Shown here: in pieces, positions 1-12,778 of the stretch
Layout of the letters: every line of letters begins with the position of its first letter
Position numbering within the stretch: position 1 is the stretch's first letter
Origin: Sthenelais limicola
Lineage: Eukaryota > Annelida > Polychaeta > Phyllodocida > Sigalionidae
DNA length: 64,000 nt
Reading direction: 5' to 3'
NCBI GenBank assembly: GCA_942159475.1
Contig: OW804094.1
Location: 57,346,966 to 57,410,965, forward strand
Notes under the pieces: generated by a model
What the model was told of the DNA's origin: nothing
The model's database searches: none
Seen by the model: only the letters and a program-made list of their open reading frames with translations
Made by a program: the position numbers and the translations under genes

Positions 1-1840
1 AAGAGCGAGCCATGAGCACATATATAAGCGATCCAGTGGAAACGCACCTTTAAAGAATTTTCATAGCACCAATTCGGTTTTTAATCCGGTACAGTGTGGG
101 CCAATATTTTGCCTACGAATTGTCTTGAGGACCCACGATTTGTCATACGAATTGAAGTTCTCTAAGAAAGCCCACACATTAAAGGCCGACGCACAGACTC
201 AAGAGTTCAGATGTTCTCACGATTTTGGTTCTTACAATGATGGTAGGCTGGAATTTTGTTTAAATCGTGTCGATTTTCACTGCCCACACATTCACAATTT
301 TATGCATAATTGAGTGAAAACCTCAGATCGTGGGAAATGTGTACACACACTCAGGATTTTCTCAAATAATCTGGCTACGATTTGGTTTGCTAGTTATTGG
401 TAAATCAAAATATGTGATAATGATAAACATTATGTAAGATAAAGGGCTGTAGTCTTGCAAGATCTGAACGGATCTGGATAATTCTAATTTCTCCATGAAG
501 CTGACAATTGTGCGGGTTTTTTTATGTTGAGCTGTATTTTTTATTGATTTATTTTTATTGATTTATTTTTTATTGATTAAATTATTATTTAATCAATACA
601 AAAATATTTATTAAATTTAGAAGCAAGTGACTGGTATCAATCAATGGGAAATAATGTGCCCTAAAATTGTTTTTATTTGACCTAAGATGGCAGTGCATTA
701 TTTTCAGAGTTATAAGCAAAAGACCTCATAAAGGTTTAATCCTGGGTGCAGCCAGTGAGATCGTGGGTGTTGCCCACGTCAATGTATATGTTGGATTGAC
801 GTGGCACTGCTCCCGATTAGTCGTGAGCATTAATATATGAGCCTACGACAAATCGTACACAGACACACACATACAAGATTTGGTGCACGATTTGGCAGCT
901 AGAATATTTGACCTGAGCAAATGGTTTTTGAAATCGTGTGACTCAAATCTTGCATGAAATCTTGTATGTGTGCGTGAAAATAACTTCGCGATTTGATGCA
1001 CATCTTGACGTGACTTGATGTAAGACTAGTCGTCTTGTCCCACAATTTCACGTTTTTGAAATTTGATCGTACAACTAGTCGTGAGGCCTCCAAATCCTGA
1101 CTGTGTGCGTCGGGTTTAAAGTTGCCTTCAATTTGCTACTCTGACTGTACATGTCTGGCAAACAGTACTTCCTGGGAATGGTAGAGAAGTAAATTTATAA
1201 TAACACATTTTCATAACAACAATTAGCACGCTGCCATGCCTGTACCAGCCATGCTAAAAAATGTCCTGCCAAATTGTGCAGCCCCTTCATATCCAGCTGC
1301 AGCGTAAATGCAGCCCTTGTGCAACCCTTGCACATCCAAGCCAACTGCAGGAAAAGTGCAGCTGGATGCGCAAGGCTGGCTTACACTTCCTGCACTTTTC
1401 CCTGAATCCGGATGTAGTCTGTGGCTGTGCAAGGACTGCGCATACTAAGTGCATCCACGCAACCTGGGTTGGCAATTCGTCGCCATTAGGAGCACACATG
1501 TACAATTAGTTGCACCACTGAAACGAGGTCGTAGGATGAATCATAGTTGTCAAATCACCCCTGAAATTGTATATATGTATCCACTGATTATGTAACAGAG
1601 TTCATCCAGAAGCTAGGCAGTCCTGCATTGGCATGTTATAGAAATAGATTGGGCATGCACGATATATATCTTCATGATTAATTTGAATCATTGAATCACC
1701 TGCGGCTAACACAGGGGCCTTCATAGATAATTCATTTTCTCCATTCTCCTCAATCACCATGAGGAGAATGGGGGATTAAACTAAACCTGAAATGAGCTGA
1801 ATCAATGGCTAGCCATAGTGTTTATATGTTTCCAATAGCC
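1..1840. other. Non-coding AT-rich flank
   Basis: No convincing gene is seen. Bases about 595-725 resemble one arm of the foldback element at 40.77-41.69 kb, so this is probably a single-arm relic of that family. A small perfect hairpin (stem CCACGTCAAT at 774-783, complement at 795-804) lies downstream. The stretches at 120-360 and 840-1100 carry scattered copies of CACGATT/TCGTAGG-type words that recur near 15.35-15.6 kb, suggesting a dispersed short repeat. The GC-richer patch at 1.24-1.45 kb is open in both directions but resembles nothing I know. Confidence 0.5.
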
Positions 1841-1847
1841 AGTATAA

Positions 1848-1915
1848 ATAGTGAAGTGGATAGAACATTAGACTTCCAAACGAGACATTGTGAGTTTGAG
1901 TCCCAGAGCAGACAT
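1848..1915 (+). repeat. tRNA-like sequence, probable SINE head
   Basis: The segment reads like a degenerate tRNA promoter region. An A-box-like stretch AGTGGATAGAACATTAGAC is followed about 30 bases later by a B-box-like GAGTTTGAGTCCC. The anticodon and acceptor stems do not pair well, and a T-rich non-tRNA body follows, so a tRNA-derived SINE or tRNA relic is more likely than a working tRNA gene. Box spacing is as expected for RNA polymerase III. Copies elsewhere in the genome would confirm a SINE. Confidence 0.45.
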
Positions 1916-2393
1916 TTGATTTTTGATTTTAAAAATATTTTATTCAGGGCATGTTAACATTTTCATACATCAAATACAAATATTCTCAGACAAGCCTGAT
2001 TTAAATTATACAAATTTGGCATTAAAGTAGCTACTAGATAGATTTAGTTCGTTTTCAGATTTTCAAACAAGAAAAGGACAAAGTTTAGACTTTGTAAGTT
2101 ATATAACATGTTTAAAATACTTTAACAGACCAGCATGATAAACCCATTATAGATTATATTGGTACATGTTTGGAGTGTTGTATTAAAATACCCATTACCT
2201 GCACTGTAACGTTGTTACCAGACAATTCAAGTGTCCAGAAAGAATTGCTATACATAAGCTCCTAAGTCAAGGGCGATTTACTTCAATACCGTACATTTTA
2301 TCGTATCCATTAATTCATACATTGCATCTAGTAGTGATCATCTTGCCTTCTGTCTTACATGCACTTCATGCACTGATTCACACACTGTCTTTC

Positions 2394-2526
2394 TTACATA
2401 TCAACCCGCCCAGATTGAATAAATCTGTCTTGATACCTTTTCTTAATAGCTGTTTTAAGTATCTTCGAATCAGTCTCTGTCCTTATTTCCTCCGGGAGTC
2501 CATTCCATATATTATTGACTCTGCAT
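2394..2526 (-). pseudogene. LINE reverse transcriptase C-terminal fragment
   Basis: The minus strand encodes a short peptide containing NNIWNGLPEEIRTETDSKIL, ending in a stop codon. The pattern (WN-x-LP-x-x-I followed by a spaced Lys-rich helix) is typical of the extreme C-terminus of CR1/jockey-group LINE ORF2 proteins. Upstream the frame is broken by an indel near 2527. No other domain remains, as expected for a 5'-truncated LINE insertion. The longer open frame on the opposite strand is a shadow. Confidence 0.55.
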
Positions 2527-2589
2527 TCACATCTCCACATCCCCATCTTGGGCTCGGTTTTCTTTTAAACTCACACATTTAGTTGTTGA

Positions 2590-4635
2590 TATCGTTCCCT
2601 TTCAATTGGTGAAAGAATTAGAGCAGCTTAGATCGAATTAAGTGAGGAAAGAGGTGAGTTAAATGGGGTTCTGGGAGATATAGCTTCTCTGGACCAGAGC
2701 TTTGGGTGGCAGTACTAAGCTTGTGTATATTTTCAGTGAAAATGGTTTTTGCATAGGGCCATGTCTCATCAAGAATAAAAGTAGCAGACTATATTGATCA
2801 ATGTTACAGTTATGCACTTCTATATATAGTGAATGGTAGTAAACTTCAGTCGTCCCTGCTATAAAATATAATATGATCCTCTTTTTGACACTTTGCTTTC
2901 ACCAAATTATGGTCTTTCTTAAGTCATAGTTTGAAAGCATTATCGCGATGCTTTCTCATCAAGCAACTCAAAGTTCCTTGAACTAAAGCAACGATGCCCT
3001 TGCCCATTTGATTATGTCTTGTTTCGTACTGTTTTAAGTGTTATATTATCTTGTACTTGTCTAATGTAAATTGAGAAGTAACTGTTAAATCTTTAAAATT
3101 CCAATGAAATTTAATGTACGGAACAACATCATTTTTATAATATATTGTCTATGTTTCTAAAATTTATGTTCGTATGATTGAAACGTATGTTTCAATCATG
3201 TGAAATATCTACAAAATAAAATTTGTAAAAAAAAAACGATGTTGGTTTATCCCTTGAGTCATCTCCTACTTACTTCCCATGGGAAGTATAATATAATAGT
3301 ATCCTATACTATATATGTTATCCTCAGCTGACACTGACGTCAGAGCATTAATCCCTTTATGAACACTGAACAAAAAAGATGGTGCCACTCACATGTTACG
3401 TTGTAATAATCCCTATATAAGCCTATGAACAACGAGCAAGCATGCCGTGAACAAAAATGTTCCTCAACACTGATCCCTTTTAATTGTATTACACCCAATG
3501 GAATACTATGTTTATTATACTAGACAAGTAGGTAGGAATGGTTAAAGAATTTCTGGAACAAAAATCGCAATGTATACATTTTCTGAAACTGCCATGAAAT
3601 ATTCCATGTCTCCAAGAATGAAAACTTTAAAAATCCAGCATTAGTTTCAACACATTCTATAATTGAAATGATTATCTGACCGAGCCCAAAACGCTAATGT
3701 TGCACTCATCACAGTGAAAACCACAAACACAATTTAACAATTCTCATTTAGCAACTCAAATATTGAGTTAAACATTGAACGCATGGTTGGGCCTTTTTGT
3801 ATTCCGTATTGTTGAATGCTGAATAAGGTGAGGACAATAAGGAGAGCCGCACTGTTATGACATTTAAGTTTACCTGTTACGCAGTGCTGGTGCTGGGAAA
3901 ACACCAGGGAAAACATGGACCCAATATACAAAAATAGCAATCACGATGACTGCCTAGACTACGGCTGCAACCCTCATCTTCTGATACAAGGGGACTTGCA
4001 TGTGCAAGATCTTGAGTCTTGATTAGTATGGAATTATGGAAGCCGTATGCCAGAGAAAAACTTTAATGTCAATTAATCATTTGTAAATTCACATCTGTTA
4101 TACATTATGCTGTGAAGTTTTTTTTCCTATTTTAGTAACTGTGGCTATATAATTTGTGAGTCAGATTTAAGCTGAACCTATCCCAGTTTGCACTAGATTT
4201 TTAGAAATATCAAATCTGTATTCAGGTATGGCCACAACTATAGCACAGTTACATTCAATCAATAGTATAGGTTATACAGCCCCTAGCTCACCCTTACGAT
4301 GGTCTTGCACCTGGTGCAGTTGAGGACAAACGAGCACAGCAAGGCAATAAATATAATATACAAGTCTAACTAACATGGCAACTCGTGATATGACAACTAA
4401 TGGTATACTACTTACAGCTCAGTGATATGCGCAGTGTCACATGTAAATCCCCTATTGTGTGGTATATATTCACAGCATTTCTCTTATCATGAAAGCGTCG
4501 ACAGGATGTTTGTGCATCAACTATATAAATGGCAGGCATCCGTCCATCAGGAAAAACAGAAATGAAGCATATCGAATCCAAATAAGCTCGCGTTCTATCG
4601 ACTTGAACACCACTGATTTGCCTAATTTATCATGA
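2590..4635. other. Non-coding stretch
   Basis: AT-rich DNA without a convincing gene, RNA or repeat structure. It includes an A-run near 3230 and short near-palindromes such as the one centred near 3185, but nothing that I can assign. Confidence 0.4.
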
Positions 4636-4638
4636 ACC

Positions 4639-5054
4639 ATATGTGATGTATTTCAGGAAAATGAGTCATAAGTCGCAAAATTGATATTTTTCAAATCGTT
4701 TTTTTCACAAGATCACATTTTTGGAATCTTCTGATTTTTGGAGAGTGTGTCACTTATAGTTATGTCAATCGATGTATCAAATTACAAGACAATCTATGTA
4801 ATATATCCATTCATTTTAAAGGTCCTCATATGGACTTCATTTAGTTACTTTACTGTTTAATGACCCCCAGAAATATTGGAAACTTTTTTTTTCAAAAACG
4901 AAAATATCAAACTTAAAATCTAGAAATACTTATTATTTTATTAGACTGTTTACTATCATTGGAATCGGCTTGATCTCGTCGTTTCAAATATAATGGTATC
5001 TCAAAATCTATTTTTTGCGACTTATGACTCATTTTCCTGAAACACATCACATAT
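4639..5054. mobile_element. Short inverted-repeat element (MITE-like), 416 bp
   Basis: The ends are inverted copies about 40 bp long. The left end begins ATATGTGATGTATTTCAGGA, and the reverse complement of the right end begins ATATGTGATGTGTTTCAGGA; both continue into AAATGAGTCATAAGTCGCAAAA. The interior has no open frame. Part of it (about 4922-4982) closely matches 25.21-25.26 kb, so the family is dispersed. A target duplication was not evident. Confidence 0.65.
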
Positions 5055-6445
5055 TAACATGATTCCGGTCCCAATCCTTTATGCTACATGGAAACTACAC
5101 TGTCCATATATGAAGGTCCATATATATGAAGTCGTCATACATTCTTCTGATGGTAATTATACAGTTCGGATTTGCATCTCGGACCCATAGTTTAGTAATC
5201 TAATATTGCTTTTGCGAACCGTTACTTAATACATGCAAATCAAGAATGTTCCTGTCATGAAATTATGCCAAGTATTACAACTTTCGAATGAAGGTTGTGA
5301 TGAGATTCTCAAAATAGAGTGAAACTATATATTCGCGTAACTGTCTTTAAATAAGGAACCGGAGTGACGTGCATTATACATCTCAGTTATTTCTTGCTCA
5401 CTAAAGTAAATTAAGTGAAACTAAATTTAATGTCAAATTTCTATATAAAACTGACTAGCCTACATATAGGATATGCACGGGTTCAAGCAAACACACACAC
5501 CCAGGACAACAGGGGGGAACGTTGCAGCAAAAAGAGCAAAAAGGTCCGTGTTTTGAGATAGCAGAAGTACTTCGTCTTCGCAATCTTGTTTCTAAACTAG
5601 GAGTGCTAGGAAGAGACGAGCGTTGGATGAAAACAGCAGGTCGCGGCATGTCTGTAACGACAGAATCTAGCTATTGGAGACTGGCAATGATGGGGTCACG
5701 TGCCCCTTCTTTCACCTAAGCCTGATACAGCAATTTGCTTTCATCAATGTGAGACAAAGGAGTCTTTCCAAACGAGGCACCAATGAAAATGGTGCGGAAG
5801 AGAAAGGTGCTATATAGCTGCCTAATACAAAAAGGTCAGGTCGTATTTCTCGTCTAAATATGCATGCCTTCCTTCTGTAAATCCCTAAGATCAGATTAAT
5901 GGAACTGCTTTCAGCTAGGTAACCTGGTAAAATGAATTACTTTTAGAGAGAGCACCCGAAACATGAGTGTCCTCCATTCCAGATAGTGGCAATCCCATGG
6001 AACATACTGTTTTAACTTTATACTGTTAAGATGTGAGTCAAGAAGTCAAGGCTTGGTTGGTAAAATAATCGACCTTTAATTCAGGAGAAAAACTCTGCTT
6101 AATTAAATCCTCGCCTGGCCGGCCTCGTTCCCCCCTCCTACCCCCTCATTGGCTGAGCCCCTCTCCTCTCCTTGGGTTAATTTATTATAACAGGAGGGAA
6201 GGGAGGTAGGAGGCACTAAACATTCTTATTAAATATTACGAGCACCAGACCAATACATTAATTCTAATTAGCATAATTATCAATGTACACAACAATCACA
6301 CATTATTCAAACATTATTATTCAACTTAATATTCCTCATAATTACTTAACAAGGAAGGATCATACTGACCCTCCCCCACTCTCATTAACCACTCATTAAC
6401 ACACCCTCCCTTATAAGGTTTATCATAACAAAGTTGCACCCTATA
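5055..6445. other. Non-coding stretch
   Basis: No gene is supported. The short open frames at 5.45-5.72 kb lack recognisable domains and overlap each other on both strands. A pyrimidine-rich patch lies near 6.12-6.18 kb. Confidence 0.4.
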
Positions 6446-6478
6446 ACACTGTCCCGCGCAACGTATCCGCGCGATACG
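6446..6478 (+). repeat. CG-rich terminal-repeat-like segment, left copy
   Basis: This 33-bp stretch, beginning ACACTGTCCCGCGCAACGTA, is nearly the reverse complement of 14233-14265 (about 30 of 33 bases). The pair could be the inverted ends of one 7.8-kb element or two separate copies of a short element. No matching target duplication is visible. Confidence 0.5.
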
Positions 6479-6535
6479 AAAATGAATACGAATTTCTTGT
6501 ACCCACTTTTGATACGATTTTTTTCGTCTCAGCGT

Positions 6536-6670
6536 ATTCGCGCAGCATTTTTCGTATCGGCGATTCGCGCAGCGTTTTTCGTATCGGCGATTCGCGCAGC
6601 GTTTTTCGTATCGGCGATTCACGCAGCGTTTTTCGTGTCGGCAATTAGTGCAGCGTTTTTCGTATCGGCG
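6536..6670. repeat. 27-bp minisatellite, five units
   Basis: Five adjacent 27-bp units, each starting ATTCGCGCAGCGTTTTTCGT with few changes. They start at 6536, 6563, 6590, 6617 and 6644. They are strikingly CpG-rich in an AT-rich region. Because 27 is a multiple of three, all frames stay open, which produces repetitive peptides on both strands; these are not taken as genes. Related words occur at 14.06-14.26 kb, in the matching inverted segment. Confidence 0.85.
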
Positions 6671-6679
6671 GTTTTCAGC

Positions 6680-7370
6680 CAGTTCAAACACAGGGGAAAT
6701 TTAGCTTATATGCTGGGCTTAGGGCCTCTATAGTTTGGTTAGAACTGAAATTTTATACTGGACAAAATAAGAAAATATTTCACTAAAAAAAAATTTTTTA
6801 TTCTGCTAATTACGCATTATGCTTATAAATGTACAACATAACACATATTTCATTAACAATTCCTACATTTTATTAATGTGTAATATATGAATACATATCC
6901 TTCTGCGCCAATTATTGGTAGCCATGACTAGGATAATGGATGGTCTTATTCCCTTTTACAAAGATGTAACATTTGAGTAGACTAGTTAGACTGCGGTGTT
7001 ATGCTTCCTTCTACTTTGCTCTGCTTCTAAGTATACATGATCTGTGTACGCCCTGAAAGAACAGTGGAACTGGGAATTAATACAAATACGTCATTTCTAT
7101 CATATATTCCAATGTGTACATGATATTTACATGAAATATGCACATGTATTATAAGATTTAACATTCATTAAAGCAATAATATTATTGTTTTTCTTTCATA
7201 TTGAGACAATGACGTTGATCTATTAATGTAATACTTATAATATATTCAGAATTGATTGACCGGCACTGTCCTATTACACCTATTATTCATTCACTGTACT
7301 TTCCAATAGAGGAGATACATGGTCATTATACAGAAAAGGTACTGTTGGAGACACAAGAGAAGGTACTGGA
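6680..7370. other. Non-coding stretch
   Basis: AT-rich DNA between two minisatellites. Nothing recognisable is seen. Confidence 0.4.
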
Positions 7371-7375
7371 CAAGG

Positions 7376-8170
7376 GGACGTACAGGAGGGTGTACAGGGG
7401 GAATACAGAAGGAGGTACAGGGGGACGTACAGGAGGAGGTACAGGGGGATACAGGAGGGGGTACAGGGGGAATACAGAAGGAGGTACAGGGGGACGTACA
7501 GGAGGAGGTACAGGGGGATACAGGAGGAGGTACAGGGGGCATATAGGAGGGGGTACAGGGGGACGTACAGGAGGAGGTACAGGGGGACATACAGGGGGAC
7601 GTACAGGAGGAAGTACAGGGGGACATACAGGAGGGGGTACAGGGGGATACAGGAGGAGGTACAGGGGGACATACAGGAGGGGATACAGGGGGACGTACAG
7701 GAGTAGGTACAAGGGGATACAGGAGGTACCAGTAACCTCCTCCAGTACCTCCTCCAGTAACCTCCTCCAGTACCTCCTCCAAGTACCTCCTCTAGTAACC
7801 TCCTCCAGTAACCTTCTCCATTAACCTCCTCCAGTACCCTCCTCCAGTAACCTCCTCCAGTACCCTCCTCAAAGAACCTCCTCCAGTAATCTCCTCCAGT
7901 AACCTCCTCCAGTAACCTCCTCCAGTAACCTCCTCCAGTAACCACCTCCAGTACCCTCCTCTAGTAACCTCCTCCAGTACCCTCCTCAAAGAACCTCCTC
8001 CAGTAATCTCCTTTAGTAACCTCCTCCTGTAACCTCCTCCAGTGCCTCCTCCAGTACCCTCCTCCAGTACCCTCCTCCAGTACCCTCCTCCAGTACCCTC
8101 CTCCAGTACCCTCCTCCAGTACCCTCCTCCAAGAACCTCCTCCAGTAACCTCCTTCAAGAACCTCCTCCA
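7376..8170. repeat. Bipartite minisatellite with strand switch
   Basis: From 7376 to about 7730 the plus strand repeats G-rich units such as GGTACAGGGGGACGTACAGG and GGAGGAGGTACAGGGGG. From about 7735 to 8170 it repeats C-rich units such as CCTCCTCCAGTAACCTCCTC. The right half is roughly the reverse complement of the left half, so the block is a large imperfect inverted repeat of minisatellites. Several long low-complexity open frames (Gly/Arg/Tyr- or Pro/Cys-rich) arise from unit lengths divisible by three and are not genes. Confidence 0.85.
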
Positions 8171-8220
8171 GTACATAGAATTCAATGAGAGTTCCATTCA
8201 GCCCTATGTAAACTAAAAAC

Positions 8221-8316
8221 TGTGCAGTGAGAATTAACATAGGATTGAATGGGTGTTCCATAGAAACCAATGCAAATAAAAAATTGTGCAGTGAGAATTA
8301 ACATAGGATTGAATGG
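8221..8316. repeat. Tandem duplication, 64-bp period
   Basis: The 32-bp core starting TGTGCAGTGAGAATTAACAT occurs at 8221-8252 and again at 8285-8316. Similar flanking words (TTCCATTCA, CCTATGTTAA) extend the repeat on both sides. Confidence 0.7.
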
Positions 8317-8689
8317 CAGTTCCATTCAAACCTATGTTAACTATTTTGTGTGCATGATAAATCTGATGGTGGTATTATCTTTGTTTTTCACAATTAATGC
8401 TACTCCAGGGCCATGAAAGCCACATTGCACAGTAGATGTCCAATCACTGACATCACTCTCACCCAAAGCCATTAGTGCAGTAGGTGTCCAATTGCTTCCT
8501 CCCCCTCCACCCTCTCATAACTTTATACCTCATGGGGATTTAGCCGATTTTACTGAATTTGTACTCTTACTGATTGTATATTTTCAGACGATCTGACCCA
8601 CCTCACACCCATGATAAATCTGAAATTGATACACCCCTAGAATCATCTTTGGCACCAGTGTAGTAAAACCTATGCACAAATATATAAAA

Positions 8690-9295
8690 GTGAAAGGGTG
8701 TGAGTGGGGGACAGGGAGGGGCAAGATAGGGTGAGGGTGTGAAAGGGTGTGAGTGGGGAGAGAGAGAGGGGTGAGATACGGTGAGGGTGTTAGTAGAGGA
8801 GAGGGAGGGGTACAATAGGGTGAGGGTTGAGTGGGTGTGAGTAGAGGAGAGAGAGGGGTGAGATAGGGTGAGGGTGTGAATAGAGGAGCGAGAGGGGTGA
8901 GATTGTCTGAGGGGGGATGGGGTGTGAGTAGAGGAGAGGGAGGGGCGAGATAGGGTGAGGCAGTGAAAGGGTGTGAGTAGGGAGAGAGAGGGGCGATATA
9001 GGGTGAAGGGGTGAGTGGAGGATAGGGAGGGGAAAGATAGGGTGACAGTGTGAAAGGGTGTGAGTGGGGGAGAGGGAGGGGGGAGATAGGGTGAGGGGGT
9101 GAGTGGAGGATAGGGAGGAGTGAGATAGGGTGAGGGTGTGAAAGGGTGTGTGGGAAAGAGGGAGGGGCAAGGGTGAGATAGGTTGAGGATTTGAGAGAGG
9201 GTGAGTGTGGGAGAGGGCGGGATGAGATAGGGTGAGGGGTGAGAGTAGGATAGGCAGTGGCGAGATAGGGTGAGGGGGTCAGGGTTGAGTGGAGG
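8690..9295. repeat. Polypurine minisatellite
   Basis: About 600 bp of nearly pure purine on the plus strand, built from words such as GGGTGAGGGTGTGAGTG and GAGAGGGAGGGG. The Ser/Pro/His-rich open frames on the minus strand are an artefact of this composition. C-rich relatives occur at 35.0-36.2 kb, with a further G-rich block at 39.26-39.57 kb. Confidence 0.85.
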
Positions 9296-9322
9296 ATTAC
9301 TTAAAACACATCACATATAATG

Positions 9323-9555
9323 GGTCAGATTTTCAGAAAATGTACAATTGGCAGCGCTACAAATTTAGTCAATTCTGCTAAATTAGGCTGCAATTTGGTC
9401 AATACCAGGTAAATCTGAGTATATCCAGCATTGCATTGATTCTAGCAATCTGTTTGGTTAGGTTAAACTGTATTTTGAACTTTATTTTCGTCTAAAATTT
9501 GAGTTATTTGAGAGGACTAGCGAAGTTGAATTGTACATTTTCTGAAAATCTGACC
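9323..9555. mobile_element. MITE with perfect 27-bp terminal inverted repeats
   Basis: The left end starts GGTCAGATTTTCAGAAAATG, and the last 27 bases are its exact reverse complement. The 233-bp interior is non-coding. The perfect ends suggest a recent non-autonomous DNA transposon. A target duplication is not clear, so the superfamily is unassigned. Confidence 0.75.
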
Positions 9556-10593
9556 TTTATATGAGACAGGGATCGTAGTAAGGGCTTTATCCTAGTAAAT
9601 AACGTGTACATTTTGCTGTGGACGAGCACCATTGCTGTAGTCGTAGCATACAACACCTATACGCTTGTAATGTGTCCCGGGTAGGGCGCCGCCATATTGG
9701 GTACCAAAACGAGGCACAGGCCCGGGCACAGGCCACCGGGGGACGTCGAGTACGTGAATAAACAATGGCAACGCATAGCTAAAGGTGGCGGCGGCCGTTT
9801 GTTATTAAATGTTATCGTTCTTATATTGGTTTAAACTGCTGCAACCTAAGGTTGTCATCCTGCGTTTAGCTAATATACTATCACATCTTAACTTCCTAAG
9901 TATCAGAAAATCATTGATATACAACTGATTTTTACGAATGGTAGGCAATTGGGTTTTTGAGCAATATCAGGGTGAAAATCATGACGGATTTCATTTTGAT
10001 AAGACTGGCTGGGTGTAACTTGTCAAAATCTTTCATGGGCCTATCATCAGAAATAAGGAAGTTATGGGGAAAAAACCAGTGTTTTTTAAATGATTTTCAT
10101 ATATTTAAATAAAATTATTACTTCCAACTGTAATAATAAAAAATAACAATATTTTGTCCGTCCGTTCCTTCCATGAATATTGAGCTTAAGTAGGCCTACT
10201 TGCCAATTGATTCTGATCGTTCTTATGGTTATAAATTCAATATTTCTCTATTAGCTATAGGGGAAACCTAGGGGAAATGTGTGCATCATCGTACGTCATG
10301 CCTTTTTATGTGCCTAGATCAATAATAAATATTAAGCTTGTATGTAGATCTAATAGATTATCAAGTAGTGTTTTTCACATAGTTTCATAATTCCAGGTTA
10401 AATTCGCATTAAAGTTAAATGTGTCATCGTATGTCACTAATGGAAGGAAATACAATCTATTAGTTAAAGTGTCCAATATTGAGTTTTTTAAATTAAAAAA
10501 CGCAAGAATTAGGATCATTTTACATTAGGCCTATATATGTTTCCCACAATATATCAAATTACTTTCGAAATCTGAATAAATAAGCCTGTTTTT
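9556..10593. other. Non-coding stretch
   Basis: No gene seen. It includes a GC-richer patch at 9.65-9.80 kb and two copies of the TAGGCCTA-type word (near 10.19 and 10.53 kb). Confidence 0.4.
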
Positions 10594-10599
10594 TAAGGT

Positions 10600-11091
10600 C
10601 AGGGATGCAAGTCGGGTAAGGTAAAATAATCTGAACATTTTCCAAGGTCCAAGGGGCGCATAAAGGACCATGTGTGTTTGTAGGGCAGTGCGCCCTAACT
10701 GGGGTGGGTATCTAGGTCAGTCCAAGGGGTGTATAAGATTCCCATTCCCGGAGTTCTTGAGCGAAGGACCTCGGGGATTTCCGTGCGCTCCATTGACCCA
10801 ATGCTAAAGTCTAACGGAAATATCTGGAATCTCACTTCAGTTAGGATCTGAGGCCGCCTCTCCCCCGATAGGGATAGGCGGCTCTGTTAGCTCCAGGCTC
10901 CGTGAGAACACTCAGATAGAAGTCTCTACACATCACTCCCCTATGGCTGTGTACAACCTCTACTCAAATTGTCAAATGATATTTTGAGAAAATTTTGGAA
11001 TTTATAAGTCAGTTTAGGGTGTTGTATGGGACATTTGCCGACTTTTCCATATATCTGAATTCAGTTGATAATCTGAGAACTTGCATCCCTG
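10600..11091. mobile_element. hAT-like non-autonomous element with 6-bp target duplication
   Basis: The ends are CAGGGATGCAAGT and its reverse complement ACTTGCATCCCTG. TAAGGT lies immediately outside both ends (10594-10599 and 11092-11097), the expected target duplication. A CAGGG start is typical of hAT ends, though hAT usually duplicates 8 (or 5-6) bp. The interior has no transposase frame. Confidence 0.75.
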
Positions 11092-11097
11092 TAAGGT

Positions 11098-12000
11098 AGA
11101 AAAAGAAAACTATTAAAATGATCCTACCACATGGATGAAATGCTACTTTAAACATTTTAATATTGAGCGTGATGTACGATGATGCCACTGGCACTGATGG
11201 CATGAAAGAGGAGGAAAACTTTGCCAGGCCACTGAAGGCTAATTATTAGGGATTAAGCTGCCAAATTTCGCAGAATTATACCTCATTATTCTAGGACTTT
11301 TCCTTTTTATTATATTTTCACCAGAAGTGACGGAGATCACTAGTTTCCAGTACCTGATAAAGGCTCACCTGCATACGCCCATACTAATACATAGCGCGAT
11401 CTGGGCGAAAATGGGGGTTTTGGCGCACAACTCGGCTGTGTCAACGATGTTTTAAAAACTTTTGTGGCTTGATAGCGCTTGCTTTTATTCTGATTACCTG
11501 GGAAATGGGTATGGGAGTACTGATACAACCGATTATAAACATATTTCAATACTGAACGGTAAAAAACGCAAAAAACAGGCGCCCATTGATGATTTTCTCA
11601 ATCTGTCCCCCAATGGCCGCCGCCCCGTACGCGGCCGTAGTTCGCCACAACGCCGAGCATGTCGCTACCAGTATTACATGACATCGGTATACGAAGGCAA
11701 TGTACAGGTGGTGGGCCTCCAAACTACATTGCTGGTGCACTCGTCCACACTTATGAGTACCAACACAGGGCGAATTAAAAGATTGTAAATTGTTTTGTCT
11801 TATTTCACTTTCGTTCCTTCTTCCCCTTCCCCCCCCCCCCTCCCTCCCCCCCCCCCCCCACACACACACCCATCACTCTCTCCCTCTCCCCCCGTCTGCC
11901 TACTCCTACACCTCTCATCTCCCCCTCTTTCTTTCTTTCTCTCATATCTCTTTCCCACTCTCTCTATTTCCTCTCTCCTTACTCCCTCCTCTTTCTCCTT
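11098..12000. other. Non-coding stretch ending in a CT-rich tract
   Basis: No gene is supported in 11.1-11.8 kb. From about 11826 to 12000 there is a pyrimidine-rich tract with C-runs, (CA)n and TTTC repeats. Similar CT-rich text appears near 33.17-33.23 kb. Confidence 0.45.
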
Positions 12001-12778
12001 GACCCGGTGTATAATAATGTTATGCAATAGATATTACTCACCTGGGTTTTTCATTCAGTTGTCCAGCATAGTCGGCCGGGGGTATGGTTCAAGAACGGCC
12101 ATGATAGCATGGATTCTCAGTCACATATATTACTAGGTCACGCGAAACACGGGTGCGCACATGACTCAGGTAAACACAAGCCAGGCAGGCAAAGTTGACC
12201 TAGACACTAAAACAATGCCTTAGTAGCGCTAACAATGTGTATTGTTAGCTCTGCCTATCCATGCGAAGGTGCTAAAAATATACCATATGCATGGGTGTAT
12301 ATAGCTACCCCTCGCTAGCGCTCATTGTCTACATGTATGTTAGACGTATATGATGTTGTGATCTGTTGTGATAATAGCAATTGTTTATATACTGAGAGAC
12401 TTTCAAATTTGATCAACTCTTTTTGGCATTTACATTTAAAATCGTTAGCTTAATATCCAGAACAAATCTCATGATTCCACCATCATTCCTCAATCAGTAA
12501 ATTATAGTTTTATGAAAAGAATCCATAACATAAGAATATACACAATTCCGACGAATGTAGGTTCAAACACTGGCTGGAAAATACAAATTGTGTATTCTTA
12601 TTGTCAAACATTGTCTCCTAACGAAACTATCTGGATAGTTCATAAAACTAAGCTACTAAAATAGACTCTTCAAACCACATAATTATCAGGTGACTGTGTG
12701 TGAGAAGGTTTCAATTAGTATACATATAGAGAACAAAAACTTTAGACGTTTACTATAGTTTACAGTAGGATAGCGCTA

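Noticed and set aside
1848..1915. Functional tRNA gene
   Set aside because: A- and B-box-like words are present but the stems do not pair well, and a SINE-like body follows.
6326..6733. Open frames with repeated RYEKRCANR or FFVSAIRAA peptides
   Set aside because: They come from the 27-bp minisatellite, open in several frames because the unit is a multiple of three.
7252..8270. Long Gly/Tyr/Arg- or Pro/Cys-rich frames on both strands
   Set aside because: Low-complexity translation of the minisatellite; present in many frames at once and without a non-repetitive domain.
8603..9170. Ser/Pro/His-rich minus-strand frames
   Set aside because: Artefact of the polypurine tract.
7376..9295. CRISPR-like array
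   Set aside because: Repeats lack unique spacers and the DNA is eukaryotic; these are minisatellites.
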